Origin: Burkholderiales bacterium
Lineage (GTDB): Bacteria > Pseudomonadota > Gammaproteobacteria > Burkholderiales > Methylophilaceae
NCBI GenBank assembly: GCA_030831475.1
Contig: JAURKY010000001.1
Span: 45,215 to 109,214 of the forward strand
Length of the DNA stretch: 64,000 bases
Direction: 5' to 3'
Shown here: piece by piece, positions 38,511 through 52,546 of the stretch
Layout of the letters: each line of letters begins with the position of its first letter
How positions within the stretch are numbered: position 1 is the stretch's first letter
The notes under the pieces: model-generated
Database searches by the model: none
Told to the model about the DNA's origin: nothing
Seen by the model: the letters and a program-made list of their open reading frames with translations, nothing else
Made by a program: the position numbers and the translations under genes

Positions 38511-39368
38511 TTAATTATTATAAGCAGCAGATGTGCATCGAAGCTTTCCATTGATGTCTTGATGCGAAAAAATATTATCGTATTGCTCTCTTAAGAAAAA
38601 TTTCTGAATTTGATTAGCCTGATCGAAACCATGTTCGATAATGATTTGACCCTCTTTTTTTAAATATTTTTTTGATTGATTAATAATGACTGCAATGTCA
38701 TCCAAACCTTTCTTTTTAGAAACTAACGCCTTTTTGGGTTCATAAATGATGGAAGGATTGGTAAGATGAATATCATTCGCATCAATGTAGGGGGGGTTAC
38801 TTATAATTAAATCAAAGTCTTTTTGAATGATATTTTGAAACCAATTACTTTGAATTGATTTTATATTTTTAATATTAAATCTTTGAAGGTTTTGGCTAAC
38901 AACCTTTAAAGCATCCGGGCAGATATCACTGATGGTTATATCAGGCTCAATCATTTCAAGCGCTAGCGTAATACCAATAACGCCAGATCCCGTTCCCAAA
39001 TCTAAAATTTTTAAACCTTTTTGATTTTTATAACTATTAAGAACGATATCAATAATAAGTTCTGTATCAGGCCTAGGAATTAAAGTGTGTTTATTGACAT
39101 AAAATGATCGGCCATAAAATGACCATTCCCCAAAGATATGTGCTAAGGGCTCATGTTGAATTCGCCTCTTCAGAATGCCATATATTTTTCTAACTTGATT
39201 ATTAGGGATTTTTTTATCTTGATTAAGCAGAATTTCTTTCAGTGAAATGCTTAATGTATTTTCAATTATCAGATTTCTTTCAATTTGAATTTCACGATCT
39301 GTCAGATCAATTTTTTTTAGGGAATTTGATATTTTTTTTTGTATATCCCCGATTGTAATTCCATTCAT
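38511..39368 (-). CDS. prmC: Peptide chain release factor N5-glutamine methyltransferase
   Basis: 285 residues from the ATG at 39368, placed one base beyond the prfA stop. The SAM-binding motif I-L-D-L-G-T-G-S-G-V-I-G (about 118-129) and the signature N-P-P-Y (I-I-S-N-P-P-Y-I-D) identify PrmC, which methylates the Gln of the GGQ motif in release factors. Its neighbour prfA encodes the substrate. The order hemA-prfA-prmC is conserved in proteobacteria. Confidence 0.96.
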   Translation of the reverse strand: MNGITIGDIQKKISNSLKKIDLTDREIQIERNLIIENTLSISLKEILLNQDKKIPNNQVRKIYGILKRRIQHEPLAHIFGEWSFYGRSFYVNKHTLIPRPDTELIIDIVLNSYKNQKGLKILDLGTGSGVIGITLALEMIEPDITISDICPDALKVVSQNLQRFNIKNIKSIQSNWFQNIIQKDFDLIISNPPYIDANDIHLTNPSIIYEPKKALVSKKKGLDDIAVIINQSKKYLKKEGQIIIEHGFDQANQIQKFFLREQYDNIFSHQDINGKLRCTSAAYNN

Positions 39369-39369
39369 T

Positions 39370-40443
39370 TTAATCAAGTTCAGAGAGTAAACTTGCCTGA
39401 TGTTCTGTTGTTAATGCCTCTATTAATTCATTGAGATCTCCATCCATAATAAAATCAATCTTATAAAGAGTAAGGTTGATCCTATGGTCAGTGATGCGAC
39501 CTTGAGGGAAGTTATATGTGCGTATACGCTCGCTTCGGTCACCACTGCCAATTAAACTCTTTCTCTCCGAAGCGATTTTTGATTGCTGCTCTTGAATTTG
39601 ACTGTCTTTAATTCGGGCAGCCAAAATACTCATAGCTTGAGCTTTATTTCGATGTTGGGATCGATCATCTTGACACTCAACCACTATACCCGTTGGAAGG
39701 TGTGTAATTCTTACAGCAGAGTCTGTTTTATTAATATGTTGCCCACCTGCGCCTGAAGCTCTATAGGTGTCTATTCTTAAGTCGGCCTGATTAATGTCAA
39801 TATCGCTGATTTCATCAGCCTCAGGAAGAACAGCAACTGTGACAGCTGAGGTATGAATTCTTCCTTGGGTTTCAGTTTCTGGGACTCGCTGAACCCGATG
39901 ACCACCAGATTCAAATTTTAATTTTGAGTAGGCGCCGTGACCTATGACTTTTGCAATGATTTCTTTAAATCCTCCAACCCCTGACTCGTTCGATGATATA
40001 ACTTCAATTTTCCAATTCATCCTTTCCGCAAATCGGTTGTACATCCTAAAAATATCACCTGCAAATAATGCGGACTCATCTCCTCCAGTTCCCGCTCTGA
40101 TCTCAAGAAAAATATTTTTTTCATCATTCAGATCTTTTGGAAGTAAAAGTTTTTGTAACTCTTCTTCTAATTCAATTATTTTTTCTTTACCAGAATCAAT
40201 CTCATCTTGTGCAAAGGCTTTCATTTCAGGGTCAGATAACATTTCTTTGGCATCTGCTAGATCTTGAGATTGTTTTTTAAATTCTTTATAAACATCGACA
40301 ATGGGCGTGATATCAGAATGTTCTTTAGAAATTTTCTTGTAGCGTTCCATGTCATTTGTTGCATTTTCTTTACTCAATTCATCATTGATCTCATAGAGTC
40401 TTTCGACTAACAAATCCAATTTACTTTTCATTGATGTTTTCAT
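39370..40443 (-). CDS. prfA: Peptide chain release factor 1
   Basis: 357 residues. RF1 reads UAA and UAG. The catalytic G233-G-Q235 lies in S-G-A-G-G-Q-H-I-N, and the codon-recognition P-E-T motif is seen in R-V-P-E-T-E. The N-terminus could start at the ATG at 40443 or at another ATG four codons later; both fit. It lies two bases after hemA and one base before prmC, whose product methylates this protein. Confidence 0.97.
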   Translation of the reverse strand: MKTSMKSKLDLLVERLYEINDELSKENATNDMERYKKISKEHSDITPIVDVYKEFKKQSQDLADAKEMLSDPEMKAFAQDEIDSGKEKIIELEEELQKLLLPKDLNDEKNIFLEIRAGTGGDESALFAGDIFRMYNRFAERMNWKIEVISSNESGVGGFKEIIAKVIGHGAYSKLKFESGGHRVQRVPETETQGRIHTSAVTVAVLPEADEISDIDINQADLRIDTYRASGAGGQHINKTDSAVRITHLPTGIVVECQDDRSQHRNKAQAMSILAARIKDSQIQEQQSKIASERKSLIGSGDRSERIRTYNFPQGRITDHRINLTLYKIDFIMDGDLNELIEALTTEHQASLLSELD

Positions 40444-40445
40444 TT

Positions 40446-41690
40446 TTAGTCTTTTAAATTAAATATTTTTTTTAATAATTTTATGGCTTCCACATCATTT
40501 TTGCTGGCATGCTCATTCAGAGCTTTTGTGGGGAAATGCATTAATTTTTTAGTCAATCCTTTGGTTAATTTTTCAAGAACATCATCAATGGGAATACCAT
40601 TATGCAGTTTTCTTTTTGCCTTTTTAATTTCTTCTGACCGAGTTTTTTCGAATAAGGCACTTAATTCTTTAATTTGTGGTGAAATTATTTTTCGATTTAA
40701 ACTACTTTCAAATTCCAATCGATTTCTTTCGATAATTAATTCTGACTTTTGAACTTCTTGCGCTCTATTTTTCAAACCTTGTTGAGTAATCTCAGCCAAG
40801 TTATCAAAGGTATACAAGAAAACATCATTAAGCTGTCCAGCTTCCTCTTCAATATCTCTGGGTATGGCTAAATCAATCAATAGCATAGGTTTGTGTTTTC
40901 TAAATTTTAGGGCTTTCTCAATTAAGCCTAGGCCTATGATGGGAAGTTGACTGCTGGTCGAGCTAATAACAACATCAAATTCCTGGATAGAGTCATTAAT
41001 ATCACCAATTAAAATACTTTCTGCTCCGACTTTTTTTGCCAATGCGGCACCGTTTTTCAAAGATCTATTAGCGATGGTTATTTTTTTGGCATCATGTGTA
41101 ACAAAATATTTTGTGCATAATTCAGTCATCTCACCTGCGCCAATGAATAAAATTTTAGTACTATTTAATTGCCCAAATATTTTTTTGGTAAGCTGCAGAA
41201 TTACCGACGCAATTGAAGTGCTACTGGCACCTATCTTAGTTTGTGATCGAACTTTCTTTGCAGTCTCAAAAATTTTTTGAAAAAATATTGATAAATTTTT
41301 TCCCATGACACCAGTATATTCAGAGTGTTTTAGGGCATGTTTCATTTGCCCTAATATCTGGGTTTCACCTAAGATCATACTGTCAATGCCTGATGCTACT
41401 CGACATGCATGCTGGAAAGCTTCATATTTATCGTAATGGTAAATATGTTTTTTGATTTCTGATAATTTAAATCCATGAAACTTAGCGAGCCATTGGATAA
41501 CTTTTTCTTTTTTTGAGTTATTAAAATAAATTTCTGTGCGGTTACAGGTTGATAGAATGCATACCTCTGATGCAACTTCATTTTTAAAATCAATTAGGGC
41601 TTGCGTGACGATGTCTCCAGAAAAAACAAATTTTTCCCGAACGTTTAATGGTGCGGTTTTATGATTAATTCCAAGAAGCTGAATTTGCAT
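40446..41690 (-). CDS. hemA: Glutamyl-tRNA reductase
   Basis: 414 residues. HemA reduces glutamyl-tRNA to glutamate-1-semialdehyde, the committed step of tetrapyrrole synthesis. The nucleophile Cys49 lies in L-S-T-C-N-R-T-E, followed by G-E-T-Q-I-L-G-Q, and the NADPH-binding F-I-G-A-G-E-M. hemB of the same pathway is at 47.0 kb. The gene is divergent from rpe across a 99-base gap. Confidence 0.97.
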   Translation of the reverse strand: MQIQLLGINHKTAPLNVREKFVFSGDIVTQALIDFKNEVASEVCILSTCNRTEIYFNNSKKEKVIQWLAKFHGFKLSEIKKHIYHYDKYEAFQHACRVASGIDSMILGETQILGQMKHALKHSEYTGVMGKNLSIFFQKIFETAKKVRSQTKIGASSTSIASVILQLTKKIFGQLNSTKILFIGAGEMTELCTKYFVTHDAKKITIANRSLKNGAALAKKVGAESILIGDINDSIQEFDVVISSTSSQLPIIGLGLIEKALKFRKHKPMLLIDLAIPRDIEEEAGQLNDVFLYTFDNLAEITQQGLKNRAQEVQKSELIIERNRLEFESSLNRKIISPQIKELSALFEKTRSEEIKKAKRKLHNGIPIDDVLEKLTKGLTKKLMHFPTKALNEHASKNDVEAIKLLKKIFNLKD

Positions 41691-41789
41691 TGTTTAAAGG
41701 GCGTCTAAGCCTTATGTAATCTGATAAAAAAGGTTAAAATGCACATTTTACAATATATTCTTTTATAAATATTTGGGAACAATAAAATT

Positions 41790-42488
41790 ATGGATAAAAC
41801 CTATCGTATTGCACCAAGCATACTATCAGCAGATTTTGCAAAACTTGGTCAAGAAATTAAAGACGTTATTGCCTCTGGGACAGATATTGTCCATTTTGAT
41901 GTTATGGATAATCACTATGTTCCAAACTTAACTATTGGGCCATTGGTATGTAAGGCTATTCGACCACTGACAGATGCAATTATTGATGTTCATCTTATGG
42001 TCAAGCCTGTCGATAGGATTATTCCTGATTTTGCTGAGGCGGGAGCTGACATTATTACTTTTCACCCAGAAGGGTCAGAACATATAGATAGAAGTTTATC
42101 CCTTGTTCGAGACCTTGGCTGTAAGTCTGGACTGGTTTTTAATCCAGCGACCCCCCTTGATTATCTTGATTATGTGATGGATAAGATTGACATGGTACTT
42201 TTAATGTCAGTGAACCCTGGATTTGGAGGTCAAAAATTTATTCCTGAGATGTTAAAGAAATTATCTGAAGCTAGAAAAAAAATTGATGATTACACTCAAA
42301 AAACTGGTCGTGAAATATGGCTCGAGATTGATGGTGGTGTTAATCCAAACAATATTGCAGAAATAGCAAAGGCTGGTGCAGATACTTTTGTTGCAGGCTC
42401 TGCAATCTTTGGAGCAGGTAAAGATTCTGACCCTAATCGTTATGACTCAGTTGTGAAATTGCTAAGAGAATCTTTAGCCAGTGTGTGA
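41790..42488 (+). CDS. rpe: Ribulose-phosphate 3-epimerase
   Basis: 232 residues, a TIM barrel with [10 protein letters not shown] near the start, the metal-binding H-F-D-V-M-D and H-L-M-V motifs, and the [10 protein letters not shown] phosphate loop. It interconverts ribulose 5-phosphate and xylulose 5-phosphate. In a ribulose-monophosphate methylotroph this also helps regenerate the formaldehyde acceptor. First gene of rpe-gph-trpE-trpG-trpD-trpC-hemB; gph starts within its stop codon (GTGA). Confidence 0.97.
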   Translation: MDKTYRIAPSILSADFAKLGQEIKDVIASGTDIVHFDVMDNHYVPNLTIGPLVCKAIRPLTDAIIDVHLMVKPVDRIIPDFAEAGADIITFHPEGSEHIDRSLSLVRDLGCKSGLVFNPATPLDYLDYVMDKIDMVLLMSVNPGFGGQKFIPEMLKKLSEARKKIDDYTQKTGREIWLEIDGGVNPNNIAEIAKAGADTFVAGSAIFGAGKDSDPNRYDSVVKLLRESLASV

Positions 42489-43156
42489 ATTTGAAAAATA
42501 TTAAAAATACTAAGGCTATTTTTTTTGATCTCGATGGCACCTTGTTTGATACCGCTCCAGAGCTGGTAGAGGCGGTTCAAATAATGTTAGATGAATTAGG
42601 TTTATCTCGTATAGATCAAGATGAAATAAAATCATTTATCGGCCGCGGTGCTGATAATTTAATTAGAAAGTCAATTCTCGCAGCCGGTGGAAATGATCAA
42701 AATGATTTTGAAAGCGGCCAAGATCTTTTTCATGATTTTTATTTTCAATTGGCAGACAAAAGTCAGCCCTATGGGGGAGTCATTGATACCCTTACTTCAC
42801 TCAAAAATCAAGGAATATTATTGGCATGTGTCACCAATAAACCCAAAATTTTTACAGATAAAATTTTAAGTTTTCATGGATTAGATAAGATTATGGACTG
42901 TATTATTTCTGGTGACGACGTTGTGCATAAAAAACCTCATCCTGAACCCATTCAATTGGCTTCTAAAAATTTAGGAATTCAACCTTCGGAAGCTATTATG
43001 GTTGGTGATTCATGCAATGATATTGACTCAGCTTTTGATGCCGGCAGTTTTGTTGCTACGGTTCCCTATGGTTATCAATACGGTGAATCTATTGTGTCTC
43101 AAAAAGTAGATTTTGCTATACAAAATATATCTGAATTAACCTCTTTAGCTCAATAA
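42485..43156 (+). CDS. gph: Phosphoglycolate phosphatase
   Basis: 223 residues of the HAD superfamily: the nucleophile motif F-F-D-L-D-G-T-L (about 13-20), the T-N-K-P motif II segment, the lysine K-K-P-H-P-E and G-D-S-C-N-D-I-D. Gph removes 2-phosphoglycolate, also formed in DNA repair. It begins with GTG overlapping the rpe stop by four bases, the arrangement usual upstream of trpE in Betaproteobacteria. Confidence 0.93.
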   Translation: MNLKNIKNTKAIFFDLDGTLFDTAPELVEAVQIMLDELGLSRIDQDEIKSFIGRGADNLIRKSILAAGGNDQNDFESGQDLFHDFYFQLADKSQPYGGVIDTLTSLKNQGILLACVTNKPKIFTDKILSFHGLDKIMDCIISGDDVVHKKPHPEPIQLASKNLGIQPSEAIMVGDSCNDIDSAFDAGSFVATVPYGYQYGESIVSQKVDFAIQNISELTSLAQ

Positions 43157-43157
43157 A

Positions 43158-44639
43158 ATGTCTGCCTCAATTTCAAAAAAGCAATTTGAAGATTATAAAA
43201 GTAAGGGTTTTAATCGAATCCCTATCGTCTTTGAAAGTCTCGCCGATCTTGATACCCCCCTATCCGTCTATGCAAAACTTGCTAATTTGCCCTACAGTTA
43301 TTTACTTGAGTCAGTTGAAGGCGGAGAGCGCTTTGGCCGATATTCAATAATTGGTTTACCGTCAAAAAAAGTTTTTAAAATCAAGGGGCATGATATTTCT
43401 ATTTTTTATAATCAAAAATTGATTGAAAAAATTGAACATGAAAACCCATTGGACTATATAGATAGCTACCTTAAATCATTTAAAATTCCCGAAGATGTTT
43501 ATTTACCGAGGTATTCTGGCGGTTTAGCAGGATATTTTGGTTATGAGACCATACAATACATTGAGCCTAAACTCGCTAAAAATTATTTGGAAGATAAGCT
43601 TGATTTACCAGATGTGCTCTTGATGCTTTCAGATGAAGTGATAGTGATTGATAACGTTTCGGGTAAACTTTTTATAGTCAATTATATCGACCCCAGCCTT
43701 GATAATGCCTATGAAAATGCCTTAAAAAAAATTGATGTTCTATTAGCTAAATTATCAAAAGGAATTGATATTAATGATGAGTTTAATTTTGATCATTCTG
43801 AGCCAGTATCTGAGTTTGGAGAGAATCATTACAAACAAGCTGTTGATAAGATAAAAAACTATATTTATGAAGGTGATGTCATGCAGGTTGTTTTGTCTCA
43901 AAGAATGAGCCAGCCTTTTAAATATAATCCGCTCAGTTTATATAGGTCTTTGAGAAGCTTAAATCCTTCCCCTTACATGTTTTTTTATCATATGGAAGAT
44001 CATTTTGTGGTGGGAGCATCACCAGAAATTCTTGTAAGGCTTGAAAATAAAAAAGTAACAGTTAGACCGATAGCTGGAACTAGACCGCGCGGCAAAGATG
44101 AAGCATCAGATATAGCACTGGAAAAAGATTTACTTTCTGACCCAAAGGAATTAGCAGAGCATGTTCAATTGATGGACTTGGGTCGAAATGATATTGGAAG
44201 AGTCTCGAGAGCAGGGTCAGTGAATGTCACAGACAATATGATGATTGAGCGTTACTCTCATGTTATGCATATTGTTTCAAATGTTGAGGGTTTGTTGCGA
44301 GAGAATTTATCCGCTATGGATGTTCTTAAGGCAACCTTTCCTGCAGGCACGGTAAGTGGCGCTCCCAAAGTGAGAGCCATGGAGATTATCAATGAACTTG
44401 AATCCTCTAAGCGAGGCGTGTATGCAGGAGCGGTGGGTTATTTGGGTTTTAATGGCGACATGGATGTAGCGATTGCAATTAGAACGGCAGTCATTAAAGA
44501 TAATTTTTTATATGTACAAGCAGGTGCAGGCGTTGTTGCTGATTCCATACCTCAAAATGAGTGGGATGAAACAAAAAATAAGGCTCGTGCCATTTTAAGG
44601 GCGGTTGAATTAGTTAAAACTGGTTTGGAAAAACAATAA
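43158..44639 (+). CDS. trpE: Anthranilate synthase component I
   Basis: 493 residues. It converts chorismate and ammonia to anthranilate. The N-terminal [13 protein letters not shown] is the tryptophan-binding feedback motif, and the catalytic domain has [20 protein letters not shown] and [11 protein letters not shown]. Its stop overlaps trpG by one base. There is no leader peptide or attenuator before it, since gph lies directly upstream. Confidence 0.97.
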   Translation: MSASISKKQFEDYKSKGFNRIPIVFESLADLDTPLSVYAKLANLPYSYLLESVEGGERFGRYSIIGLPSKKVFKIKGHDISIFYNQKLIEKIEHENPLDYIDSYLKSFKIPEDVYLPRYSGGLAGYFGYETIQYIEPKLAKNYLEDKLDLPDVLLMLSDEVIVIDNVSGKLFIVNYIDPSLDNAYENALKKIDVLLAKLSKGIDINDEFNFDHSEPVSEFGENHYKQAVDKIKNYIYEGDVMQVVLSQRMSQPFKYNPLSLYRSLRSLNPSPYMFFYHMEDHFVVGASPEILVRLENKKVTVRPIAGTRPRGKDEASDIALEKDLLSDPKELAEHVQLMDLGRNDIGRVSRAGSVNVTDNMMIERYSHVMHIVSNVEGLLRENLSAMDVLKATFPAGTVSGAPKVRAMEIINELESSKRGVYAGAVGYLGFNGDMDVAIAIRTAVIKDNFLYVQAGAGVVADSIPQNEWDETKNKARAILRAVELVKTGLEKQ

Positions 44640-45208
44640 TGCTATTAATGATTGATAATTACGATTCATTTACCTATAACCTTGTTCAATACCTCGCAGA
44701 ACTTGGTCAAGAAGTAGAGGTTTATAGAAATGATCAAATTGATTTGGAAAAGATTAAAAGTTTAAATCCAAAATATATTGTTTTATCACCGGGCCCATGT
44801 ACACCCAATGAGGCTGGAATCTCTCTCGATGTTGTGCATGAGCTTAAAGGAAAAGTACCCATTCTAGGGGTGTGTTTAGGACATCAAACAATTGGTCAAG
44901 CTTTAGGTGGAAAAATTATGCATGCAAAAACAATTATGCACGGAAAGACCTCAGAGATTCATCATATAAATAAAGGTGTTTTTAGAAATCTTAAAAATCC
45001 ATTTATTGCTACAAGGTATCATTCATTAGTCATTGAAAAAGTTTCATGCCCAGAAGAGTTAGAGATTACCGCATGGACGGATGATGATGAGATCATGGGC
45101 GTCAAGCATAAAGAGCTTCCTTTGGAAGGTGTTCAATTTCATCCCGAATCTATTCTTACAGAGCATGGTCATGATTTGCTCAATAATTTTTTAAAAAATT
45201 ATGAATAA
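44639..45208 (+). CDS. trpG: Anthranilate synthase component II (glutamine amidotransferase)
   Basis: 189 residues, a class I amidotransferase. The triad is Cys79 (G-V-C-L-G-H-Q), His168 and Glu170 (F-H-P-E-S), with the oxyanion motif S-P-G-P-C near 50. It supplies ammonia to TrpE and in many bacteria also to the folate enzyme PabB; no pabA is seen here, so dual use is possible. It overlaps trpD by eight bases. Confidence 0.96.
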   Translation: MLLMIDNYDSFTYNLVQYLAELGQEVEVYRNDQIDLEKIKSLNPKYIVLSPGPCTPNEAGISLDVVHELKGKVPILGVCLGHQTIGQALGGKIMHAKTIMHGKTSEIHHINKGVFRNLKNPFIATRYHSLVIEKVSCPEELEITAWTDDDEIMGVKHKELPLEGVQFHPESILTEHGHDLLNNFLKNYE

Positions 45209-46212
45209 TTTTAATTTATTATTGGATAAAATTTTAAGCCATGAGAATCTGTCTCAGCTTGACATGTCTTCAATGATGGAGGCAATTATGACTGGACAAC
45301 TTTCTGACATGCAGATTGCAGCCTTCATGATTGCTTTGAGAGTGAAGGGCGAATCAATCGATGAAATAGCTTCTGCAGCAGAGGTCATGAGAAAATTTTC
45401 TAATAAAGTAGTGATTGATAGTTCGACTCATTTAATTGATACATGTGGGACAGGAGGTGACAGCCTCCAGACTTTTAATGTTTCAACACTCTCATCAATT
45501 ATTGCAGCATCTGCAGGTGCGATTGTTGCAAAGCATGGCGGTAGGTCTGTTTCATCCAAATGCGGTAGTGCGGATGTTTTAGAGTCGTTGGGTGTTAATG
45601 TTAATTTGGGTTTTGAAAATTTATCCAAACTTGTCAATAAGATTGGCATTGGTTTTATGTTTGCACCAAACTACCATCCAGCCATGAAATATGTGGCTCC
45701 TGTTAGAAAGGGATTGGGGGTCAGGACAATTTTTAATATGTTGGGCCCTTTAACTAATCCAGCAGGAGCTCAAAGGCAGGTTATCGGTGTGTTTAGTAAA
45801 GACTTGTGCATAGTTTTCGCGGAGGTTTTGCAAAAACTTGGCAGTAAACATGTACTAGTTGTTCATGGTGAGGATGGTATGGATGAGATTTCGATCACAG
45901 GTAAAACTACAGTTGCTGAACTCAAAGATAATCAAATAAGTCAGTATGAAATTTCACCCAATGATTTTGGTTTAAAGAATGGTTCTATGACTAATATTAC
46001 TGTTAAAAATGTTGAAGAGTCAAAACAAAAAATACTAGCTATTTTGGATGGCGAAAGAGGTGCTGCGAGAGATATTTCTGTCCTGAATGCGGGCGCAGCA
46101 ATTTATGTCTCAGGACTTGCCGAGAGTATTGAAAAAGGCTTACCTTTGGCTGAAAAAATGATTGATACTGGTGATGCAAGACATAAATTAGAGGAGCTTA
46201 TTGTTAATTCTC

Positions 46213-46220
<8 letters not shown>
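45201..46220 (+). CDS. trpD: Anthranilate phosphoribosyltransferase
   Basis: 339 residues. It adds the PRPP ribosyl group to anthranilate. The PRPP-binding D-T-C-G-T-G-G-D, the [15 protein letters not shown] segment and [13 protein letters not shown] are present. It overlaps trpG upstream and trpC downstream by eight bases each. Confidence 0.97.
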
Positions 46221-48572
<2,352 letters not shown>

Positions 48573-48573
<1 letters not shown>

Positions 48574-50858
48574 CAATTGATCAAATAGTAAGCATTGCTT
48601 TGAGGTAAAAACTCTTCATAAAAATATTCATATATGCCTTCTTCCTCGGGAAGCGCAACAACACCATCTTTTTTTCTAATTTTAACCGGCATAATACCTT
48701 CAGGCTCAACCATAAATCTTATTGGGTATTGGTTGAGAATAGGCTCCATGTAATCAATCCATATAGGCAATGCCGCTCTAGATCCTGTTTCAAATTTACC
48801 TAAGGGTTTAGGTTGGTCAAAACCAACCCACGTAATAGTAACGATATCTGGATTGTAGCCTGCGAACCATGCGTCATATTGATCATTCGTTGTTCCAGTT
48901 TTACCGGCGATATCGCTCCGCTTTAATCTCTTTGCCTTTTTTGCGGTTCCAGAGTTTATTACTTCTTTGAGCATATCTGTAATGACAAAGGCGTTTCTTG
49001 GGTCAATTACCCGAGGGGTTTCCTCGTTAAATAGAGCGGTGCTTTGTTTAACTTTTCTTCCTTTACTATCAATAATTTTTTCAATGAAGTATGGTTTCTT
49101 GAGGTAACCACCATTTGCAAATACTGCATACGCTGAGGCAACTTCTAGGGGAGTGGCTTGACCAACTCCTAGGGCCATCGAAAGATAGGGTGGATGTTTC
49201 TTGGGATCAAATCCAAAACGAGTAATGTAATCTTGAGCAAAATTTGTACCTATATTTTTAAGCACGCGAATAGCTACAAGGTTTTTTGACAATGCTAGAC
49301 CGTCTCTGAGTCTGATTGGACCCGAAAATTTTTCATTATAGTTTTGGGGCTCCCAATTTTCATTAGCCCCGAGCTCTTTAGCTGTAATGTATAGGTAAGC
49401 ATCATTGACAAGCGATGCTGCATTAATACCTTTTTCTAGGGCGGCAGAATAAATAAAAGGTTTAAAAACAGATCCTGGCTGCCTTTCAGCTTGGGTTACA
49501 TGGTTATATTTATTTTTATAAAAATCAAAACCACCAACAAGTGCAAGTACTGCCCCTGTTTGAGGATCAAGAGAAACTAGGGAGCTCTCCACTTCGGGCA
49601 ATTGAGTAGCAACCCAATAACCTCTATTTTTGACAAATCTTAATACCGTCCCAATTTTAATTATTTTCAGTTTTGGATCTTCAATGTTGAGATCATCTCT
49701 TAAAAGCTCCAATCCTTTTTTATAAACATTAATTATTTCTCCATTTTTTAAAAGAGCTTTAACTTTTAATGGTTGCATATCAATAACAACACCTGGAATA
49801 AAGTCACCGTAAGTAGGCAACATTCTTAATTTTTTAACTAAATATTCTTTACGATTTTTTTCATCTTTTAGTTTTTCATCTGATAAATCAAAGTTTGCTT
49901 CGGGTTGGTTGATAGGGTGCCTTGATGTGTAGTTGATCAATCCATTTTGAACGGCAAGGTTGGCATATTTTTGATTTTTATCTTGTATCGTTGTGTAAAC
50001 CTTTAGGCCACTCGTATATATTTTTTCTCCAAACTCCTCAAACAATGTTTTACGAACCATTTCTGCAACGTAATCTGCTTTCACTTCTCGTTTGGTAAAA
50101 GACTCTCTTAAATGTATTGGTTCTTCAAGTGCGAGAAGGTAAGTTGGTTTATCAATAAAGCCATGCCTTAACATACTTTTTAAAACAGCATGCTGGCGGC
50201 TAATTGAGTCATCAGGATTTCTAAAGGGATTATATTTGCTTGGCGCTTTGGGCAACCCTGCTAGCAATGCGGTTTCTGCTAAATTTATTTCCTCTAAATT
50301 TTTATCAAAATAGGTATTTGCAGCTGCAACAAATCCAAAGGATCTTTGACCTAAATATATCTGATTGATATAAAGCTCTAGTATTTCCTCTTTTGTTAAA
50401 TTTTTCTCAATTTTTATAGCCAAAAGAACTTCATTAATTTTTCTTTTTAATGTTTTTTCTGAGGATAAAAAAAAGTTTCTAGCAACCTGCATGGTTATAG
50501 TACTTGCTCCTTCGCTTGATTGGCCAGTAATATTTCTTAGAGCTGCTCTAGCGATTCCAATCATATCAATGCCAGGGTGTTCAAAAAAACGACGATCTTC
50601 AATTGCAAGAATGGCATTAATCATCTTTTGAGGTACTTTTTTAATTGGAATATATTCTCTCCGTTCCTCCCCAAACTCAGATATCAAAGAACCATCCTTA
50701 GTGAAAACTTGTAGAGGTTGCTTAGGACGATACTCTTCAAGATGTTTGACTTCTGGAAGGGTTGGATATATTAAAGCCACCATAAAGAAAACTAATGCTA
50801 AGGCTGAAATGGAGGCAATAAATGAAAGAAAAAGAAAATTTTTAAATGATGAAAACAT
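48573..50858 (-). CDS. mrcA: Penicillin-binding protein 1A
   Basis: 761 residues: membrane anchor (about 9-31), glycosyltransferase domain with Glu87 in A-I-E-D-R-R-F-F-E-H and the later motifs R-N-F-F-L-S and E-L-Y-I-N, an OB-like insert, and a transpeptidase domain with Ser463-x-x-Lys466 (G-S-V-F-K-P-F) and K-T-G-T-T-N-D. It builds and cross-links peptidoglycan independently of the elongasome. It is divergent from aroK with an 88-base gap. In many related bacteria pilMNOPQ lies between mrcA and aroK; here it is missing. Confidence 0.97.
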
Positions 50859-50946
50859 CTATTCTGAGAGCAGTGTTATCTAAAATTATATATAGGGTTA
50901 TTATAGAGGCTTCAGTTTTATATCTAAAATTTTTTTGCTTAATTTT

Positions 50947-51459
50947 ATGGAAGAAAATAAAAATATTATTTTTGTAGGTTTGATGGGTTCTGGAAAAACC
51001 ACAGTTGGGAAACAAATTAGCAAGACCTTAGAAAGAGATTTTTTAGATACTGATCAAGCTATTGAAATTAAAACGGGCGTTAATATTTCAACAATTTTTG
51101 AGTTAGAAGGGGAAGAGGGGTTTAGATTAAGGGAATATCATTTACTTAGAGATTTAATTAATAGTAAAAAAAAGGTGATTGCTACAGGTGGTGGTATTGT
51201 TTTAAGCAAGGAAAATAGGAAACTATTAAAACAGATTGGTACTGTGGTGTATTTAAGGTCAAACATTCAAGACTTGGTTTCAAGATTAAAAGATGATAAG
51301 ACCAGACCTTTGATTCAAAATGTTAATTTAGCTGAAAAATTCAATGAGCTCTTTAGGGATAGGGATCCTCTATATATGTCTGTTGCAAACTATATAATAG
51401 AAACAAAGAACAAAAAAATAAGAGATATTAAAAATGAAATTTTGGGATTATTAAAATAA
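50947..51459 (+). CDS. aroK: Shikimate kinase
   Basis: 170 residues from the ATG at 50947. The Walker A motif G-L-M-G-S-G-K-T-T (11-19), the shikimate-binding D-T-D and R-x-x-E region (F-R-L-R-E) and G-G-G-I are visible, with the R-P-L lid arginine. It phosphorylates shikimate. No Shine-Dalgarno precedes it; TAAAAT at 50925-50930 may be the -10 element. aroB starts on the base after its stop. Confidence 0.95.
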   Translation: MEENKNIIFVGLMGSGKTTVGKQISKTLERDFLDTDQAIEIKTGVNISTIFELEGEEGFRLREYHLLRDLINSKKKVIATGGGIVLSKENRKLLKQIGTVVYLRSNIQDLVSRLKDDKTRPLIQNVNLAEKFNELFRDRDPLYMSVANYIIETKNKKIRDIKNEILGLLK

Positions 51460-52545
51460 ATGGAAACTATTAGAATTAGTCTTGGTGATAGAAGTTATGA
51501 TATCTGTTCTGGCAGAGGGCTACTTTCAAAAAAAGATTTATTTATTCAATATGTCTCTAAAAAGAATGTTGCAATCATCACAAATGAAACCGTTGGCCCA
51601 CTTTATTTAAAAAAATTGAGAAAGAGTCTAAGTGACGCAACATCGATAATTGAAATTGTTCTAAAAGATGGCGAAGAGTTTAAGAACCAAGATAGCTTAG
51701 ATATTATTTATGAAGCTTTATTAAATAATAAGTATGGGCGTGATTCTATATTAATTGCGCTTGGAGGTGGCGTGGTCGGAGATATTACGGGTTATGCCGC
51801 TGCCACTTATATGCGTGGTATTGATTTTATTCAGGTACCAACAACACTTTTATCTCAAGTTGATTCATCCGTTGGCGGGAAAACGGGTATTAATCATAGG
51901 TTGGGAAAAAATATGATTGGAGCCTTTTATCAGCCAAAAAGAGTGATTATTGATGTTGATTGTTTAGAGAGCCTACCCGATATTGAATTATCAGCCGGAT
52001 TAGCTGAGGTAATAAAGTATGGATTGATTAGAGATCCTATTTTTTTTGAATGGCTCGAACAAAATGTGAATAATTTATTAAAAAAACATCCAGATTCTTT
52101 AATCGAGGCCATTACAAGATCCTGTAATAATAAAGCAGCTGTCGTTACTGAAGATGAGTTTGAGACTGAAAAAGGTATTAGAGCCACTCTTAATTTGGGC
52201 CATACTTTTGGGCATGCGATTGAAACAGCCTTGGGTTATGGCAAATGGCTCCATGGTCAGGCTGTTGCTGCAGGAATGATTATGGCCTCACATATGTCAA
52301 TGCAATTAGGCTTTATTGAGGAACAAGATTTTACTCGTATAAAAAATATTCTTAAAGCAGCTAATTTGCCAATTAATCCTCCGGATTTGAGTCAAGACCA
52401 ATTTTTAGATTTGATGGCTTCAGATAAAAAAAATAAAAATGGCAAAATAAGCCTTATTCTTTTAAGAAGCCTGGGAGAAGCTTTTCAGACCGAAGATTAT
52501 GATATGAAGGTTTTGGAAAAAACCATAAATACTAAAATTTTTTAA
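51460..52545 (+). CDS. aroB: 3-dehydroquinate synthase
   Basis: 361 residues. It makes 3-dehydroquinate from DAHP with NAD and zinc. The motifs D-G-E-E-F-K, G-G-G-V-V-G-D, T-T-L-L-S-Q-V-D-S-S-V-G-G-K-T-G and the metal-binding H-x-F-x-H region (N-L-G-H-T-F-G-H) are present. It lies between aroK and dgt; aroE of the same pathway is at 61.1 kb. Confidence 0.97.
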   Translation: METIRISLGDRSYDICSGRGLLSKKDLFIQYVSKKNVAIITNETVGPLYLKKLRKSLSDATSIIEIVLKDGEEFKNQDSLDIIYEALLNNKYGRDSILIALGGGVVGDITGYAAATYMRGIDFIQVPTTLLSQVDSSVGGKTGINHRLGKNMIGAFYQPKRVIIDVDCLESLPDIELSAGLAEVIKYGLIRDPIFFEWLEQNVNNLLKKHPDSLIEAITRSCNNKAAVVTEDEFETEKGIRATLNLGHTFGHAIETALGYGKWLHGQAVAAGMIMASHMSMQLGFIEEQDFTRIKNILKAANLPINPPDLSQDQFLDLMASDKKNKNGKISLILLRSLGEAFQTEDYDMKVLEKTINTKIF

Positions 52546-52546
52546 G

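Noticed and set aside
43140..43160. trp leader peptide and attenuator
   Set aside because: trpE starts one base after the gph stop; there is no leader, Trp-codon run or alternative hairpin.
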